NCBI RefSeq assembly: GCF_003611465.1
Contig: NZ_RAXV01000007.1
Span: forward strand, 1-64,000
Origin: Acinetobacter tianfuensis
Lineage (GTDB): Bacteria; Pseudomonadota; Gammaproteobacteria; Pseudomonadales; Moraxellaceae
Direction: 5' to 3'
Length of the DNA: 64,000 nucleotides
Under the pieces are notes generated by a model. The model saw nothing but the letters and a program-made list of their open reading frames with translations. It was not told where the DNA came from and ran no database searches. Made by a program: the position numbers and the translations under genes. Position 1 is the stretch's first letter, and every line of letters starts with the position of its first letter. Below are positions 26,445 through 35,650 of the stretch, piece by piece.

Positions 26445-26978
26445 GTGATTGCAGTTAAATCCGTAAAACCCGCCCTCCAGCTTGCTTATGTCAAACTCAT
26501 GATGGATGTGATTGGCAGAGGCCTTGTGATGGCGAGTCAGGTTGATGATGAAGTAAAACAGGAAGTATCAAAATTTCCTGCTGGCTTCAGCCTTTCAATG
26601 AATGTTTTTCCAAATGGGCCTGCCTTTGTCGCACGTGTGACTGCGGACCATAAACTCGAATTGCTGAACAATTACAGCAAAAAGCCTGACTTAACCATTA
26701 CCTTTAAGCATTTGCATCATGCCTTTTTGGTATTTTCTTTTCAGGAAAGCACTGCTCAGGCTTTTGCCAATGACCGCATGATTGCAAATGGCGATATTTC
26801 TTATGCTATCCGCCTTGTGCGCTGCTTAAATAAAATGGAATCCCTTATTCTGCCGAAACTGGTTGCAGAGCTTGCAGTCAAAGAATACCCGAGCAATTTA
26901 AGCCTAAAAGAAAAACTTACTGGAGCTGCAAATATTTATTTGAAAGTAGCTCAATCATATTTCACACGGAGTGCCTAA
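26445..26978 (+). CDS. Hypothetical protein, SCP2-like fold possible
   Basis: 177 residues from GTG 26445, with AGGGA seven bases upstream. It is a soluble protein with the segment PDLTITFKHLHHAFLVFSF and IANGDISYAIRLVRCLNKME, which faintly recall SCP2 sterol-carrier domains. I do not recognise the family with confidence. It stops only 3 bp before the iron alcohol dehydrogenase start, so the two are cotranscribed. A lipid-linked or alcohol-oxidation role is a guess from that context. Confidence 0.6.
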   Translation: MIAVKSVKPALQLAYVKLMMDVIGRGLVMASQVDDEVKQEVSKFPAGFSLSMNVFPNGPAFVARVTADHKLELLNNYSKKPDLTITFKHLHHAFLVFSFQESTAQAFANDRMIANGDISYAIRLVRCLNKMESLILPKLVAELAVKEYPSNLSLKEKLTGAANIYLKVAQSYFTRSA

Positions 26979-26981
26979 ACC

Positions 26982-28166
26982 ATGGCTAAGCCTTATTATG
27001 AATTTTTCTGCCCAGTTAAAGTGATTGCAGGCCATGCTGCTTTAGAACACATTCCGTTTGAACTTGCCGCTCTTGGCGCAAAACGCCCGCTGATCATTAC
27101 TGACAAAGGTGTACGCAGCAATCACTTGCTTGCGCCAATTGAAGCCGCTTTTGAATCGACTGAAACGGTGATTGGTCATATTTTTGATGATGTGCCGCCA
27201 GATTCGAGCTTAGAAACTGTGCGCAAAGCTGCTCAGCTCTACCGTGAAAACAACTGTGACGCCATTATTGCGGTTGGCGGCGGCTCAGTCATTGATACAT
27301 CTAAAGCCACCAATATTTTAGTCTCTGAGGGCGGCGATGACCTGCTGAAATATTCAGGCGCACATAATCTGCCTAAACCGCTGAAGCCATTTTTTGTGAT
27401 TCCAACGACTTCAGGCACAGGCTCAGAAGTCACCATGGTTGCGGTTGTTTCTGACAACCAGAAAAATGTCAAAATGCCGTTCGCATCTTACTACCTGATG
27501 CCGCATGCTGCCATTTTAGACCCGCGCATGACGCAAACGCTGCCGCCGCACTTAACGGCTATGACCGCCATGGATGCGATGACACATGCCGTTGAAGCCT
27601 ATACTTGCCTTGCTGCCAACCCAATTTCAGATGCCTATGCAACTGCTGCCGTTAAAAAAATCAGCGAACATTTATTCAATGTTTTAGACAATCCTGCCGA
27701 TGCCCAAGGCCGTTTAGAGTTGGCTCAAGCCTCTACTATGGCCGGCATTGCATTTTCAAACTCTATGGTTGGCCTAATTCATTCGCTTGGCCACGCATTA
27801 GGTGCAGTTGCACACCTGCCCCATGGACTGTGCATGAACCTGTTCTTGCCATATGTGCTTGAATACAACAAAGAAGTGAATGCAGATAAAATAGCAGACT
27901 TGCTGCTGCCGCTGGCAGGCGCTGACATTTATGCGCAAACCCCTGCGCATTTACGGGCAGATAAAACCATTTCAAGCATTTTAGCAATGCGTGACCGTAT
28001 TCATACACTGACCAAACTGCCGCGTACACTGCGTGAAACAGGCAAAGTGACTGAGGCGCAGCTGGACGAAGTTGCAGAGAAAGCGCTGAATGACGGCTCA
28101 ATCATTTACAACCCAAAAGAAGCAACACTGCAGGATTTAAAAACTATCTTAGAAAAAGCTTGGTAA
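26982..28166 (+). CDS. Iron-containing alcohol dehydrogenase
   Basis: 394 residues, ATG at 26982. The NAD-binding motif AVGGGSVIDTSKA is at 97-109, and PTTSGTGSEVT at 141-151. Metal ligands of group III dehydrogenases are all present: Asp198 and His202 in MDAMTHAVEAYT, His267 in IHSLGHALGAV and His281 in LPHGLCMN. It should oxidise a primary alcohol or reduce an aldehyde with NAD(P); the substrate is not visible. It forms a two-gene operon with the hypothetical protein before it and ends at a strong terminator. Confidence 0.88.
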   Translation: MAKPYYEFFCPVKVIAGHAALEHIPFELAALGAKRPLIITDKGVRSNHLLAPIEAAFESTETVIGHIFDDVPPDSSLETVRKAAQLYRENNCDAIIAVGGGSVIDTSKATNILVSEGGDDLLKYSGAHNLPKPLKPFFVIPTTSGTGSEVTMVAVVSDNQKNVKMPFASYYLMPHAAILDPRMTQTLPPHLTAMTAMDAMTHAVEAYTCLAANPISDAYATAAVKKISEHLFNVLDNPADAQGRLELAQASTMAGIAFSNSMVGLIHSLGHALGAVAHLPHGLCMNLFLPYVLEYNKEVNADKIADLLLPLAGADIYAQTPAHLRADKTISSILAMRDRIHTLTKLPRTLRETGKVTEAQLDEVAEKALNDGSIIYNPKEATLQDLKTILEKAW

Positions 28167-28199
28167 TTGTTGAAAAATCAGCGAATATAGCGCAAATTC

Positions 28200-28230
28200 A
28201 GCCTGATGTTTTTTAAACATCAGGCTTTTA
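28200..28230 (+). terminator. Terminator of the alcohol dehydrogenase operon
   Basis: AGCCTGATGTTT and AAACATCAGGCT form a perfect 12-base stem, followed by a short T run. Confidence 0.88.
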
Positions 28231-28370
28231 TCTATGCGGCAGGAAATACCTCTAAACTCAAATAAAATGAAAGAAGCTGGCATATTTCCTGCAGCTTAAA
28301 ACACAAAAATCACTGGCAAAAAGCGGCATATTAGAGTAGATTGGCGCACTTTTGTTTCAAAACGTAGGGG

Positions 28371-28393
28371 GGATCGTTCGTCTCAAACGATCC
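28371..28393 (+). promoter_or_regulatory. Palindrome upstream of the putrescine permease
   Basis: GGATCGTT and AACGATCC form a perfect eight-base inverted repeat with a seven-base spacer, 50 bases before the chosen start codon. It could be an operator or a leader hairpin; there is no T run. Confidence 0.45.
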
Positions 28394-28443
28394 TATATGA
28401 ACATGAATGATCCTTGATCAACGATTATTATGAGGATACGCCG

Positions 28444-29835
28444 TTGACGAATTTTTCTGGGACTCAATCAGCAGCTAAATTACAAAAAACGCTAGGTTTC
28501 TGGCACATTATCATTATTGGTTTAGCTTATATTCAACCCATGACATTATTTGATACTTTCGGTTTAGTATCAGAAGAAAGTCATTTCCATGTGCCTACGT
28601 CATATATCATTGCATTGATTGCAATTTTATTTACGTCTCTTAGTTATGGCCACATGATTCGCCGTTACCCTTCTTCAGGTTCTGCATATACCTATGCACA
28701 AAAATCAATTCACCCGAACGTCGGTTTCATGGTGGGCTGGTCGTCATGGCTGGATTATTTATTGTCTCCTATGGTCAATATTATTCTCGCCGTTATTTAT
28801 CTTGAAGCCTTATTCCCTGAGGTGAACCACTGGGTATGGGTGATTGGCCTAACAGCATTTATGACTGCTGTGAACTTGCGCGGCGCTCGTTTTGTTGCCA
28901 ACTTCAATGGTCTGATTGTATTTGTTCAATTGGGCGTCATCGCTTACTTCACATGGATGGTTTACAGCCTGCTTTCTGGCGGTGTAAATGCTGACGGCAC
29001 ATTAGTCGATGCAAAATACCAGCTATGGAGTCTAGAGCCGTTCTGGAATGAACTGACAAGTGTCGGCGCGCTTATTACTGGCGCAACACTGCTGTGTTTC
29101 TCTTTTACAGGCTTCGACTCACTGAGTTCACTTGCAGAAGAAACGAAGAATACGGAAAAAACCCTGCCTAAAGCGATCTTCTTTACCGCTTTATTTGCAG
29201 GCGTAATCTTTATTATCAGCACATACTTCATGCAAATTTACTTCCCGAATGACCCAAAAACATACTTTGAAGATGTGGCAGCGACTCAGCCTGATATCTT
29301 GCAAGCTGTTGGCGGCGCAGCCTTCAAAACAATCGTGCTTTATTTTGCGATTGTAACGGTTATGGCTTCGGGTATTTCAGCGCATGCAGGCGTTTCACGC
29401 TTAATGTATGTGATGGGCCGCGACGGTGTAATTAACAAGAAAATCTTTGGCCATATCAGTCCAAAGAACTTCACGCCATCGTATAACATACTGATCGTGG
29501 GCGCAGTTGCGTTAACAGCTGGCTTTATGGATTTGGACATTGTTATTTCGATGATCAGTTTTGGCGCTTTAACTGCCTTCACTTTCGTAAACCTGTCTGT
29601 GATTTCACGCTATGCGCTGCGTGACGGCCGTACTAAAAATGCCAAAGACATTTTTAACTATGTCGTTATTCCGCTGTGCGGTTTCATCAGTATTTTCGCA
29701 ATGTGGCTTGAAATTGAAGAGACAGCGCTAAAATACGGCTTATGGTGGGCAATGTTCGGTATCTTGTACCTCGGTTATAAAACTAAAGGCTTCAAACACC
29801 CTGCTCCGCAGCATAACGAGTTTGATGACAGATAA
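28444..29835 (+). CDS. puuP: APC family permease, PuuP-like putrescine importer
   Basis: 463 residues from TTG 28444, chosen because GAGGA lies nine bases upstream; a TTG at 28414 would add ten residues. Twelve membrane segments are expected. The resemblance to E. coli PuuP is strong along the length: GLAYIQPMTLFDTFGLVS, GSAYTYAQKSIHPNVGFMVG, WLDYLLSPMVNI, CFSFTGFDSLSSLAEET and SGISAHAGVSRLMYVMGRD. It should import putrescine or a similar amine with protons. No puu catabolic genes are beside it. Confidence 0.82.
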   Translation: MTNFSGTQSAAKLQKTLGFWHIIIIGLAYIQPMTLFDTFGLVSEESHFHVPTSYIIALIAILFTSLSYGHMIRRYPSSGSAYTYAQKSIHPNVGFMVGWSSWLDYLLSPMVNIILAVIYLEALFPEVNHWVWVIGLTAFMTAVNLRGARFVANFNGLIVFVQLGVIAYFTWMVYSLLSGGVNADGTLVDAKYQLWSLEPFWNELTSVGALITGATLLCFSFTGFDSLSSLAEETKNTEKTLPKAIFFTALFAGVIFIISTYFMQIYFPNDPKTYFEDVAATQPDILQAVGGAAFKTIVLYFAIVTVMASGISAHAGVSRLMYVMGRDGVINKKIFGHISPKNFTPSYNILIVGAVALTAGFMDLDIVISMISFGALTAFTFVNLSVISRYALRDGRTKNAKDIFNYVVIPLCGFISIFAMWLEIEETALKYGLWWAMFGILYLGYKTKGFKHPAPQHNEFDDR

Positions 29836-29856
29836 TCTCTGTACGGCAGCTCAAAT

Positions 29857-29883
29857 AAAAAAGGCGCTTCATGCGCCTTTTTT
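29857..29883. terminator. Bidirectional terminator after puuP
   Basis: AAAAAAGGCGC and GCGCCTTTTTT pair around TTCAT. It serves both puuP and the convergent lipoprotein gene. Confidence 0.88.
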
Positions 29884-29893
29884 ATTACTCTAT

Positions 29894-30598
29894 TTATTTA
29901 TGTTTCATGGATAAATCTCGCCAGCCCGTCATCTTCGGCTCCTGAGTATCCTCTTTATAATTCAAACCCATATGCAGCGGCAAAGGCTGACACGCATCTT
30001 CTAATGAATCTGGCACAATCAGCTTCATCTTGCTATGCACATCCCATTGCCCATCCACAACCCGATCTAAATTATAATTCAAACGGTAAGTGCGGATTTC
30101 ATCTGGCTGCAGCACTTCAGTCTTTATTTCGCGGCAATCATCAGCTGGGAAAATCTGAACAGCATTTTTAATATCTTGCAGCCTCACAGGCACATCGCAT
30201 TGCGGATATTCAATCTGTACAGGCACTGCATTAGCATTTTCTAAAGTCAGCTGCACAGTTAGCGGAACAGCATGATCTTTATTAAAATTTACATGCAGCA
30301 CAGTCTTTTTCAGTACGGGAGTGTTTTCCACAGGATCAATAAACTGCAGCTCGCGAATCACTAAGCTGCAATGATCGTATGCGGGTTCATTCAAAGACAG
30401 CAGCAGCGGAAAAGCTTCATCAAACTCTTTGTCCGTTTCATCACCATCGCCGGCATTACCTAAACCAGGCGGTGATGGCCTGCCATTTCCAGTCCCTTCC
30501 AAACTGGCGCCCCCTGCGCCAAATAAGTCACCGCATGCAGACATCACTGTACACAGCATACAGACACTAAACAGCTTAAGCGGATTATTCACCGTCAT
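29894..30598 (-). CDS. Putative lipoprotein with Gly-rich linker
   Basis: 234 residues from ATG 30598. The signal peptide ends in the lipobox VMSAC with Cys22. A Gly-rich stretch (LEGTGNGRPSPPGLGNAGDG) follows, then a beta-rich domain with a few Cys (YDHCS, YPQCDVP, DDCRE) that may form disulfides. I do not recognise the domain. The start lies 14 bases inside the end of the DUF6502 gene, so translation is coupled. Similar DUF6502-plus-secreted-protein pairs exist in other proteobacteria. Confidence 0.65.
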   Translation of the reverse strand: MTVNNPLKLFSVCMLCTVMSACGDLFGAGGASLEGTGNGRPSPPGLGNAGDGDETDKEFDEAFPLLLSLNEPAYDHCSLVIRELQFIDPVENTPVLKKTVLHVNFNKDHAVPLTVQLTLENANAVPVQIEYPQCDVPVRLQDIKNAVQIFPADDCREIKTEVLQPDEIRTYRLNYNLDRVVDGQWDVHSKMKLIVPDSLEDACQPLPLHMGLNYKEDTQEPKMTGWRDLSMKHK

Positions 30599-31388
30599 GC
30601 TGATAAACTCCAAATCTGAAGGTTTGGGTTGCTTCTGGCTTCCCTTCATCTAAAGCGCATCTTTCTGATGCCAGTTTTAATAAGCGTAAAGAATATTCTT
30701 GCCATAATTTAAGGCTTTCATCATGCAATATATTAATTGATTTTTCAGTTAACTCATCCGCACAAATCGCCTGTTCCAGATAAGTTGCTCCATTATTTTG
30801 AAACAAATTATGTAACCCTGCTGCCAAATGGGCAGTTAAATTATTGGTTAGAATTTTTCGGGCTTCCAGTAAAGAAGGGTCTGGAATAAATGGGCCTTTT
30901 TGCAGCACAACATTTTCTTCATCTTCTGTTACTACGCCTAGACGAATCAGCTCATTCAGCACTGACCGCGGATGACGCTCAGTTGAAACCCGCTTTACTA
31001 AATGCTCAAAACTGTTTTCAGTTTCACTGTAAAAAGCTAAAGATTCTTTCCAGCCTTCTGCCAGCCATAAACCAATCACACGCGAAGGCACACTGATCGG
31101 CTCAGAAATTGCAGCCTCTGTCAGCGCTTTACCCTCTTCAACAGTTTGCTTATAAGCCGTCACATCCTTTCGGTGCAGCCCCGAAAGCAGGCTAATTGCA
31201 GAAATGGTTGGTTTTTGCTCTATGCGCTGCAATTCCTGCAATGCTTGTTCATAAAAAATAGGCTTTAATGCCGCCGTAAATTCCGTGTAGCCCACCCCTG
31301 AACGGATAAGCCATTCAGTCAAATAATTCATTAACAGCAATACTTGCTGCAAATTGAATTGAGCATCATTCAGCGGAAGTTTGTTCAT
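30585..31388 (-). CDS. DUF6502 family protein
   Basis: 267 residues, ATG at 31388. The N-terminal segment LTEWLIRSGVGYTEFTAALK and the ISAISLLSGLHRKDVTAYK region look like two helix-turn-helix-like units, as in DUF6502 proteins. That suggests a regulator rather than an enzyme. It has no signal peptide or membrane segment. It overlaps and precedes the lipoprotein gene at 29894-30598, which it may regulate; that is inference from position. Confidence 0.65.
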   Translation of the reverse strand: MNKLPLNDAQFNLQQVLLLMNYLTEWLIRSGVGYTEFTAALKPIFYEQALQELQRIEQKPTISAISLLSGLHRKDVTAYKQTVEEGKALTEAAISEPISVPSRVIGLWLAEGWKESLAFYSETENSFEHLVKRVSTERHPRSVLNELIRLGVVTEDEENVVLQKGPFIPDPSLLEARKILTNNLTAHLAAGLHNLFQNNGATYLEQAICADELTEKSINILHDESLKLWQEYSLRLLKLASERCALDEGKPEATQTFRFGVYQHDGE

Positions 31389-31460
31389 GCATATAGCCAG
31401 CCAGAGTAAAGAGCACTTTATAAGTGAAATTTTCGCATTATTTGACCTGCTTCACAATTT

Positions 31461-32651
31461 TTATTTGATTAAGTCCGATGGATATTCATTATAAAATTGA
31501 TTCATCTGATTGAAATTTGTAAAGGATAAACTAATCGAAACATCCAGACTTTCCACACTATGCCACCAGCCAATCGGAATAAATAGCGCTTCGCCAGGTT
31601 CCAGTACGCACTCTAAAGGCGTGACATGCTGCAGCTGCGGATATTGTTTTAAATCTGCATTATCTAAACAATTCAGTTCACTAAACACCCAGCAATGATT
31701 ATACATATCAGGCATTTGCAAGGCTGGAATTAAAGTAACTTTTTTGCGTCCATACAGCTGGACCAGCATATTATTGGTTAAATCATAATGAAGCGGTGTA
31801 AAAGTCCCAGCTGGCCCCATCCATAAAAACTGGCGCTCAGATTGAGTTAGATCACAATAACCTGTACCAAAGTCTGCAATATCTTTTTGCAGCGCCTGCA
31901 TCAGCAGTTTATTTTGCGCTGCATTATTTGCAGTCAAATACATATCATTGCTGTACTGCACCGCCATTAGCTTAGAAATAAAATCCCGCATCAGTGTCAG
32001 CCTTTTCAGCTGCGGAGAATTGCGCTCAAAATTTGGATCACTTTGCCTATGCATCTGCACTTCAATCATTTGCTCTGGAAAGTGCGCAGCAAAATATTCA
32101 GGACTCCATTGATGACGGGCCGGCCAATGCTCAATACCATGAAGCAAAATAACAGGTACTTGCAAACTATAATGCTGCTGTACAAATTCAGAAAAACCTG
32201 GGACAGACTTACGTTCTATCTGAGCTGCATAATTCGGCTGCAGCTGACGCAGCCGATCCTGTGTCCGCATCATCCAGCTGCATTTATTTAATTTCTGCTG
32301 TGTTTGCAGCAGTTTACGAAATACAGGATCAACGGTCAGGTCTAAATACGTTTCTTCTATTTGCGCTGCTGGCCAACCTTTTGCCATGCCGTCAGCAATA
32401 ATTTCAGCGCCACCATCTCCCGCGAGGCTGCGCTCCAGCACAAATTCACGAAGTGATTGATCGATATCAATATCACCCGGTTCAAAAACCTGACTGGGCG
32501 CTAGGCCATGCTGTTTAAGCACAGCCATCAGCTGCTCTTCGCTGCAGCCGCGCTGCAGGTTTTGTTCCAGCCATATTTGCCAATCTTGAGGCAGCTGCTG
32601 CAGCCAAACTTGACCTGCCTGTTCCAGTTTAAGCATTTGCTGATGATTCAT
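31461..32651 (-). CDS. Cupin-like (JmjC) Fe(II)/2-oxoglutarate hydroxylase family protein
   Basis: 396 residues from ATG 32651; a TTG at 32660 is possible but lies too close to the ribosome site. The C-terminal half is a cupin_8 domain. VPVILLHGIEHWPA opens it, TPLHYDLTNNMLVQLYGRKK carries the His-x-Asp iron ligands, and FIPIGWWHSVESLDVSISL supplies the distal His. Family members hydroxylate proteins or small molecules using 2-oxoglutarate. The N-terminal 130 residues are helical and of unknown role. The substrate cannot be stated. It is followed by the DUF6502 gene on the same strand, 72 bp away. Confidence 0.78.
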   Translation of the reverse strand: MNHQQMLKLEQAGQVWLQQLPQDWQIWLEQNLQRGCSEEQLMAVLKQHGLAPSQVFEPGDIDIDQSLREFVLERSLAGDGGAEIIADGMAKGWPAAQIEETYLDLTVDPVFRKLLQTQQKLNKCSWMMRTQDRLRQLQPNYAAQIERKSVPGFSEFVQQHYSLQVPVILLHGIEHWPARHQWSPEYFAAHFPEQMIEVQMHRQSDPNFERNSPQLKRLTLMRDFISKLMAVQYSNDMYLTANNAAQNKLLMQALQKDIADFGTGYCDLTQSERQFLWMGPAGTFTPLHYDLTNNMLVQLYGRKKVTLIPALQMPDMYNHCWVFSELNCLDNADLKQYPQLQHVTPLECVLEPGEALFIPIGWWHSVESLDVSISLSFTNFNQMNQFYNEYPSDLIK

Positions 32652-32817
32652 TTTAATCAATCTCCCTCTTTACAACTGGAGTATAAATGATCTATCTTAA
32701 AAATGCTAAATTTTCGCATTTTATTAAAAGGTCAAAAAAACCTTAAATTTGCAGCGCATGTTACGGCAGACACACAACACCAAATAAATCATTTAAGCCC
32801 TAAAAGGAGTGGCTATC

Positions 32818-33213
32818 ATGAACAAACTTTCGCTTCTAATACTTTCAGCAATGACCGCGTTAACACCTGCCGCACATGCGGGCTTTGCAGACACAATGCG
32901 CGAATTGCGCGGAACTCTAAACCAGATCACCGAGACAACAAAAGAACTGAGCGGTACAGCCAAAGAAGTCAGCGGTTTCGGCAGCGGCGCCAACAGCTCA
33001 AACGCTAATGCTTCATATACAGCAGGACAGCGCCTTTACCCAAAAATCAATAATCTAGCACTTTACCAAAGTCCAAATAAGTCTAGCCCTGTGGTCAGCA
33101 AACTGTCTAAAAATACAGATGTGGTCTTTGCTGGAAATATGAATAAAAACGGATTGATTGAAGTGAGCACTGAATATGGCAATGGCTGGATTGAATCACA
33201 TTTAGTTCAATGA
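32818..33213 (+). CDS. Secreted SH3-domain protein
   Basis: 131 residues from ATG 32818, with AGGAG eight bases upstream; a GTG at 32809 falls inside that site. A signal peptide (MNKLSLLILSAMTALTPAAHA) is followed by a helical stretch and then a bacterial SH3 domain (ALYQSPNKSSPVVSKLSKNT to NGWIESHLV). SH3b domains often bind peptidoglycan or other wall parts, so a periplasmic role is likely. No enzymatic domain is attached. Confidence 0.75.
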   Translation: MNKLSLLILSAMTALTPAAHAGFADTMRELRGTLNQITETTKELSGTAKEVSGFGSGANSSNANASYTAGQRLYPKINNLALYQSPNKSSPVVSKLSKNTDVVFAGNMNKNGLIEVSTEYGNGWIESHLVQ

Positions 33214-33255
33214 TAAGTCTTTGAAATATTTAGAAATACATAATTATCACCTGAG

Positions 33256-33295
33256 GTCTTATGCGCTGCTGCTCCCCACTGCCAGCGCATAAGAC
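33256..33295 (+). other. Long hairpin between SH3 and repeat lipoprotein genes
   Basis: GTCTTATGCGCTG and CAGCGCATAAGAC form a perfect 13-base stem with a 14-base loop. The tail is TTCCTC rather than a T run, so a simple intrinsic terminator is doubtful. It could be a weak terminator, a processing site or a protein-binding palindrome. Confidence 0.5.
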
Positions 33296-33362
33296 TTCCT
33301 CACTCTTGCGCGCTGTTAACAACGATCCGTAGTGCGCTAAAAAATAAGAAGAGGAAAAAAGA

Positions 33363-35006
33363 ATGAATACCATGACAAAAAGCAGTCTTGCCCTGCTCAT
33401 GCTGATTGGTCTAAGCGGATGCGGCGGCTCCAGCTCTGATGATAAAGGTACGGATTCAACACCAACACCTACTCCGACACCAACACCTACTCCGACCCCG
33501 ACCCCAACCCCGACCCCGACCCCGACTCCGACTCCGACTCCAACTCCAACTCCGACTCCAACTCCAACTCCAACTCCAACTCCAACTCCAACTCCAACTC
33601 CAACTCCAACTCCAACTCCGACTCCAACGACAGTTGCCGATCAATTTGTTGGCGATTGGATTCAGGGCAATAATAGTCTTGGAAGTACCAATTGTAATTT
33701 ACCTCAGATTACCATCACCAAAAATACAGCCAATTCAGTCCAAGCAGTCAACGAAGAAGCCGCATATGCTGCTCACAATACTACAGAAAAAAGCTGCAGC
33801 GGTGAGCTGATTTCTAAACGCTATCAATTACTGCATGATCTGGTCATCAGCGATATACAGCCTGCAGCGACGCTCAGCAACTTCCAATATCATGCAATTA
33901 AATTTCAGCCTGAGCGAGGCAACACGCCGAGTAACCGTGTACTGACTTTTTTAAATAACAATAGCTTCTGTATTATTAACAGTACGATCTCCAATCCTAA
34001 CTACATCATCATGGAACGCGGCCTGATTAAAGATCCGCTCAAAGACAGGCGCTGCTATACCAAAAGCAGCACGGTGTTTTTTAGCAATCTGGCGCCAAAA
34101 GCAAAAATTACAACTGCGGACTTTAAAACAGCAGCATTCCGTAACTCTCTCAACAGTGCAGACTTTTTAACTCAACTGAATTTAATGGGTCAAAATGGCT
34201 ATAAATTCATAGGCTATGATACGCCAACGAAAGACAGCGGCATTGTTAACACTTATATGAAATTGGCGAATGACAGCGCTAAATTCAGCCATATCGCCGA
34301 AAACCGCACAAATACAGTTGTTGCTGACAATTACTTCAGCTGGCGCGCTCAGCTCAATGAGAAAGGTAAAACTGGCTATCAGCACCTCCATACCATCCGT
34401 CCAACGACAGAGATGAAGTACATTGATTATTTTATTAAAAAAGAGAATGATACGGCTTCTTATACCTATGACAGCGGCTATGTTGCCGGAGCTGTCGATC
34501 CGACTGCACTAGAAACTATGCTCAACAGTCTTGGAACTCAGGGCTGCCGTATCATCGAGTTTAAAAGCTATTTCACAGGCAACCATCCTGAAATTTTAGA
34601 TGGCAAAGTCAACCAGCCTAAGATTGCCACTTGTGTAAACAGCAGTGCACATAATGGAACATACAGCTACCGTTATAAAGCAAACCCATCAAGCACCACT
34701 GCCCTTCAAACCATGCTCGATGAGCAAGCCAAAGAAGGCTACCGCTTGGTCAGCATGTCTTTAGATATGAGTTCAACCAATAAAAATGGCTTACTGTTTA
34801 TGAAAGACAGTGAAAACACCAATGTCGGAGAATTCAAAGTCTTTAGTGAGAAAGTTTTCCGCAATTTAACTTTTAATGATGTATTGGCACAGCGTTTAAA
34901 TCAGCAAGGTACACTAGGCTGGCTGTTTACCAATGGTCAGTCGATGTACGCAACAAATCCAAAATCACTGCAAACAGATCTAAGCGATTTCAATTTAATT
35001 GATTAA
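33363..35006 (+). CDS. Lipoprotein with 28 Thr-Pro repeats
   Basis: 547 residues, ATG at 33363. The signal peptide ends in LSGC with Cys20, followed by [12 protein letters not shown] and then 28 Thr-Pro dipeptides (residues 33-88). This forms a rigid stalk lifting the rest of the protein from the membrane. The C-terminal 450 residues hold several units with the pattern [16 protein letters not shown] or [16 protein letters not shown], suggesting a repeated fold. The domain is not one I recognise. A surface or periplasmic location is likely. A terminator follows. Confidence 0.75.
   Translation: MNTMTKSSLALLMLIGLSGCGGSSSDDKGTDSTPTPTPTPTPTPTPTPTPTPTPTPTPTPTPTPTPTPTPTPTPTPTPTPTPTPTPTPTTVADQFVGDWIQGNNSLGSTNCNLPQITITKNTANSVQAVNEEAAYAAHNTTEKSCSGELISKRYQLLHDLVISDIQPAATLSNFQYHAIKFQPERGNTPSNRVLTFLNNNSFCIINSTISNPNYIIMERGLIKDPLKDRRCYTKSSTVFFSNLAPKAKITTADFKTAAFRNSLNSADFLTQLNLMGQNGYKFIGYDTPTKDSGIVNTYMKLANDSAKFSHIAENRTNTVVADNYFSWRAQLNEKGKTGYQHLHTIRPTTEMKYIDYFIKKENDTASYTYDSGYVAGAVDPTALETMLNSLGTQGCRIIEFKSYFTGNHPEILDGKVNQPKIATCVNSSAHNGTYSYRYKANPSSTTALQTMLDEQAKEGYRLVSMSLDMSSTNKNGLLFMKDSENTNVGEFKVFSEKVFRNLTFNDVLAQRLNQQGTLGWLFTNGQSMYATNPKSLQTDLSDFNLID
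33459..33626 (+). repeat. Six-base tandem repeat coding for Thr-Pro
   Basis: 28 units of the form ACN-CCN. The first part mixes codons (ACACCA, ACCCCG), while the later part is nearly pure ACTCCA, which favours slippage. Each unit is six bases, so gain or loss keeps the frame and only changes the stalk length. Confidence 0.9.
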
Positions 35007-35031
35007 AGATCCGCTTGCTTAGCTCCAAGCT

Positions 35032-35065
35032 AAAAGCCTCTGTTTGATAAAAAACAGAGGCTTTT
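35032..35065. terminator. Bidirectional terminator after the repeat lipoprotein
   Basis: AAAAGCCTCTGTTT and AAACAGAGGCTTTT form a perfect 14-base stem. It lies between convergent genes. Confidence 0.88.
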
Positions 35066-35070
35066 CCATA

Positions 35071-35499
35071 TTATCTTAAACGGCAATTGAAACCCATCTG
35101 GGTATCTACAATATTATTTTTATAGCCCAAGCTCTGGATAAATAAATTTCGATCATCTATCTGTTTCTGATCAGCCTCACTCAATCTGCTTTTATTCTCC
35201 ACGGCTAATTGATAGGTATCATCCACCACGGTTTGGAAAATCCCGCAAACTTCTTGTCTTTTTTGCTTATTTAAACTGCGTCCAGTCCAGCTGCGCTCAA
35301 AATCCTCTGGCTTCAGCGTTGCTCCCCACGCCTCAATCCGGCTGCTTAAATCTGCTTTCATGTTTTGTATGCCGTTGTGAATTTCATCGGCAGTTAAAGG
35401 CTGAGTTTGATCAAGTTCAGCAGCCATCACCACTGAGCTGACGATGAATGCGCCAAAGAAAACCCCAAAACTAATCTTCAATATTTTTAACAAGCTCAA
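35071..35499 (-). CDS. Hypothetical exported protein
   Basis: 142 residues from TTG 35499; a second TTG at 35493 is nearly as good and is better spaced from GAGAG. An N-terminal hydrophobic segment (ISFGVFFGAFIVSSVVMAA) looks like a signal peptide. The mature part is helical and charged, with two Cys that may pair (EVCGIFQ and GFNCRLR). No known family is recognised. It lies convergent with the repeat lipoprotein and has no clear operon partner. Confidence 0.55.
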   Translation of the reverse strand: MSLLKILKISFGVFFGAFIVSSVVMAAELDQTQPLTADEIHNGIQNMKADLSSRIEAWGATLKPEDFERSWTGRSLNKQKRQEVCGIFQTVVDDTYQLAVENKSRLSEADQKQIDDRNLFIQSLGYKNNIVDTQMGFNCRLR

Positions 35500-35602
35500 T
35501 ATCTCTCAAACATCATGTGTACTTTATATACAAAAGCACAGCGCGGCTAAACCCTGTACAAAATAACATTACAATTTTTTTATTTATCTTTGCGCATCAC
35601 AT

Positions 35603-35630
35603 AAAAAAGCCATCTTAAAAGATGGCCTTT
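35603..35630 (-). terminator. Terminator of trmL
   Basis: GGCCATCTT and AAGATGGC pair around a short loop; on the minus strand a run of six T follows. Confidence 0.82.
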
Positions 35631-35650
35631 AATGAAATGCTATAAAACAC

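Noticed and set aside
33439-33810. Open frames through the repeat tract with long Leu-Gln or, on the minus strand, Trp-Ser runs
   Set aside because: They are alternative readings of the six-base repeat; only the frame with signal peptide and lipobox is a real gene.
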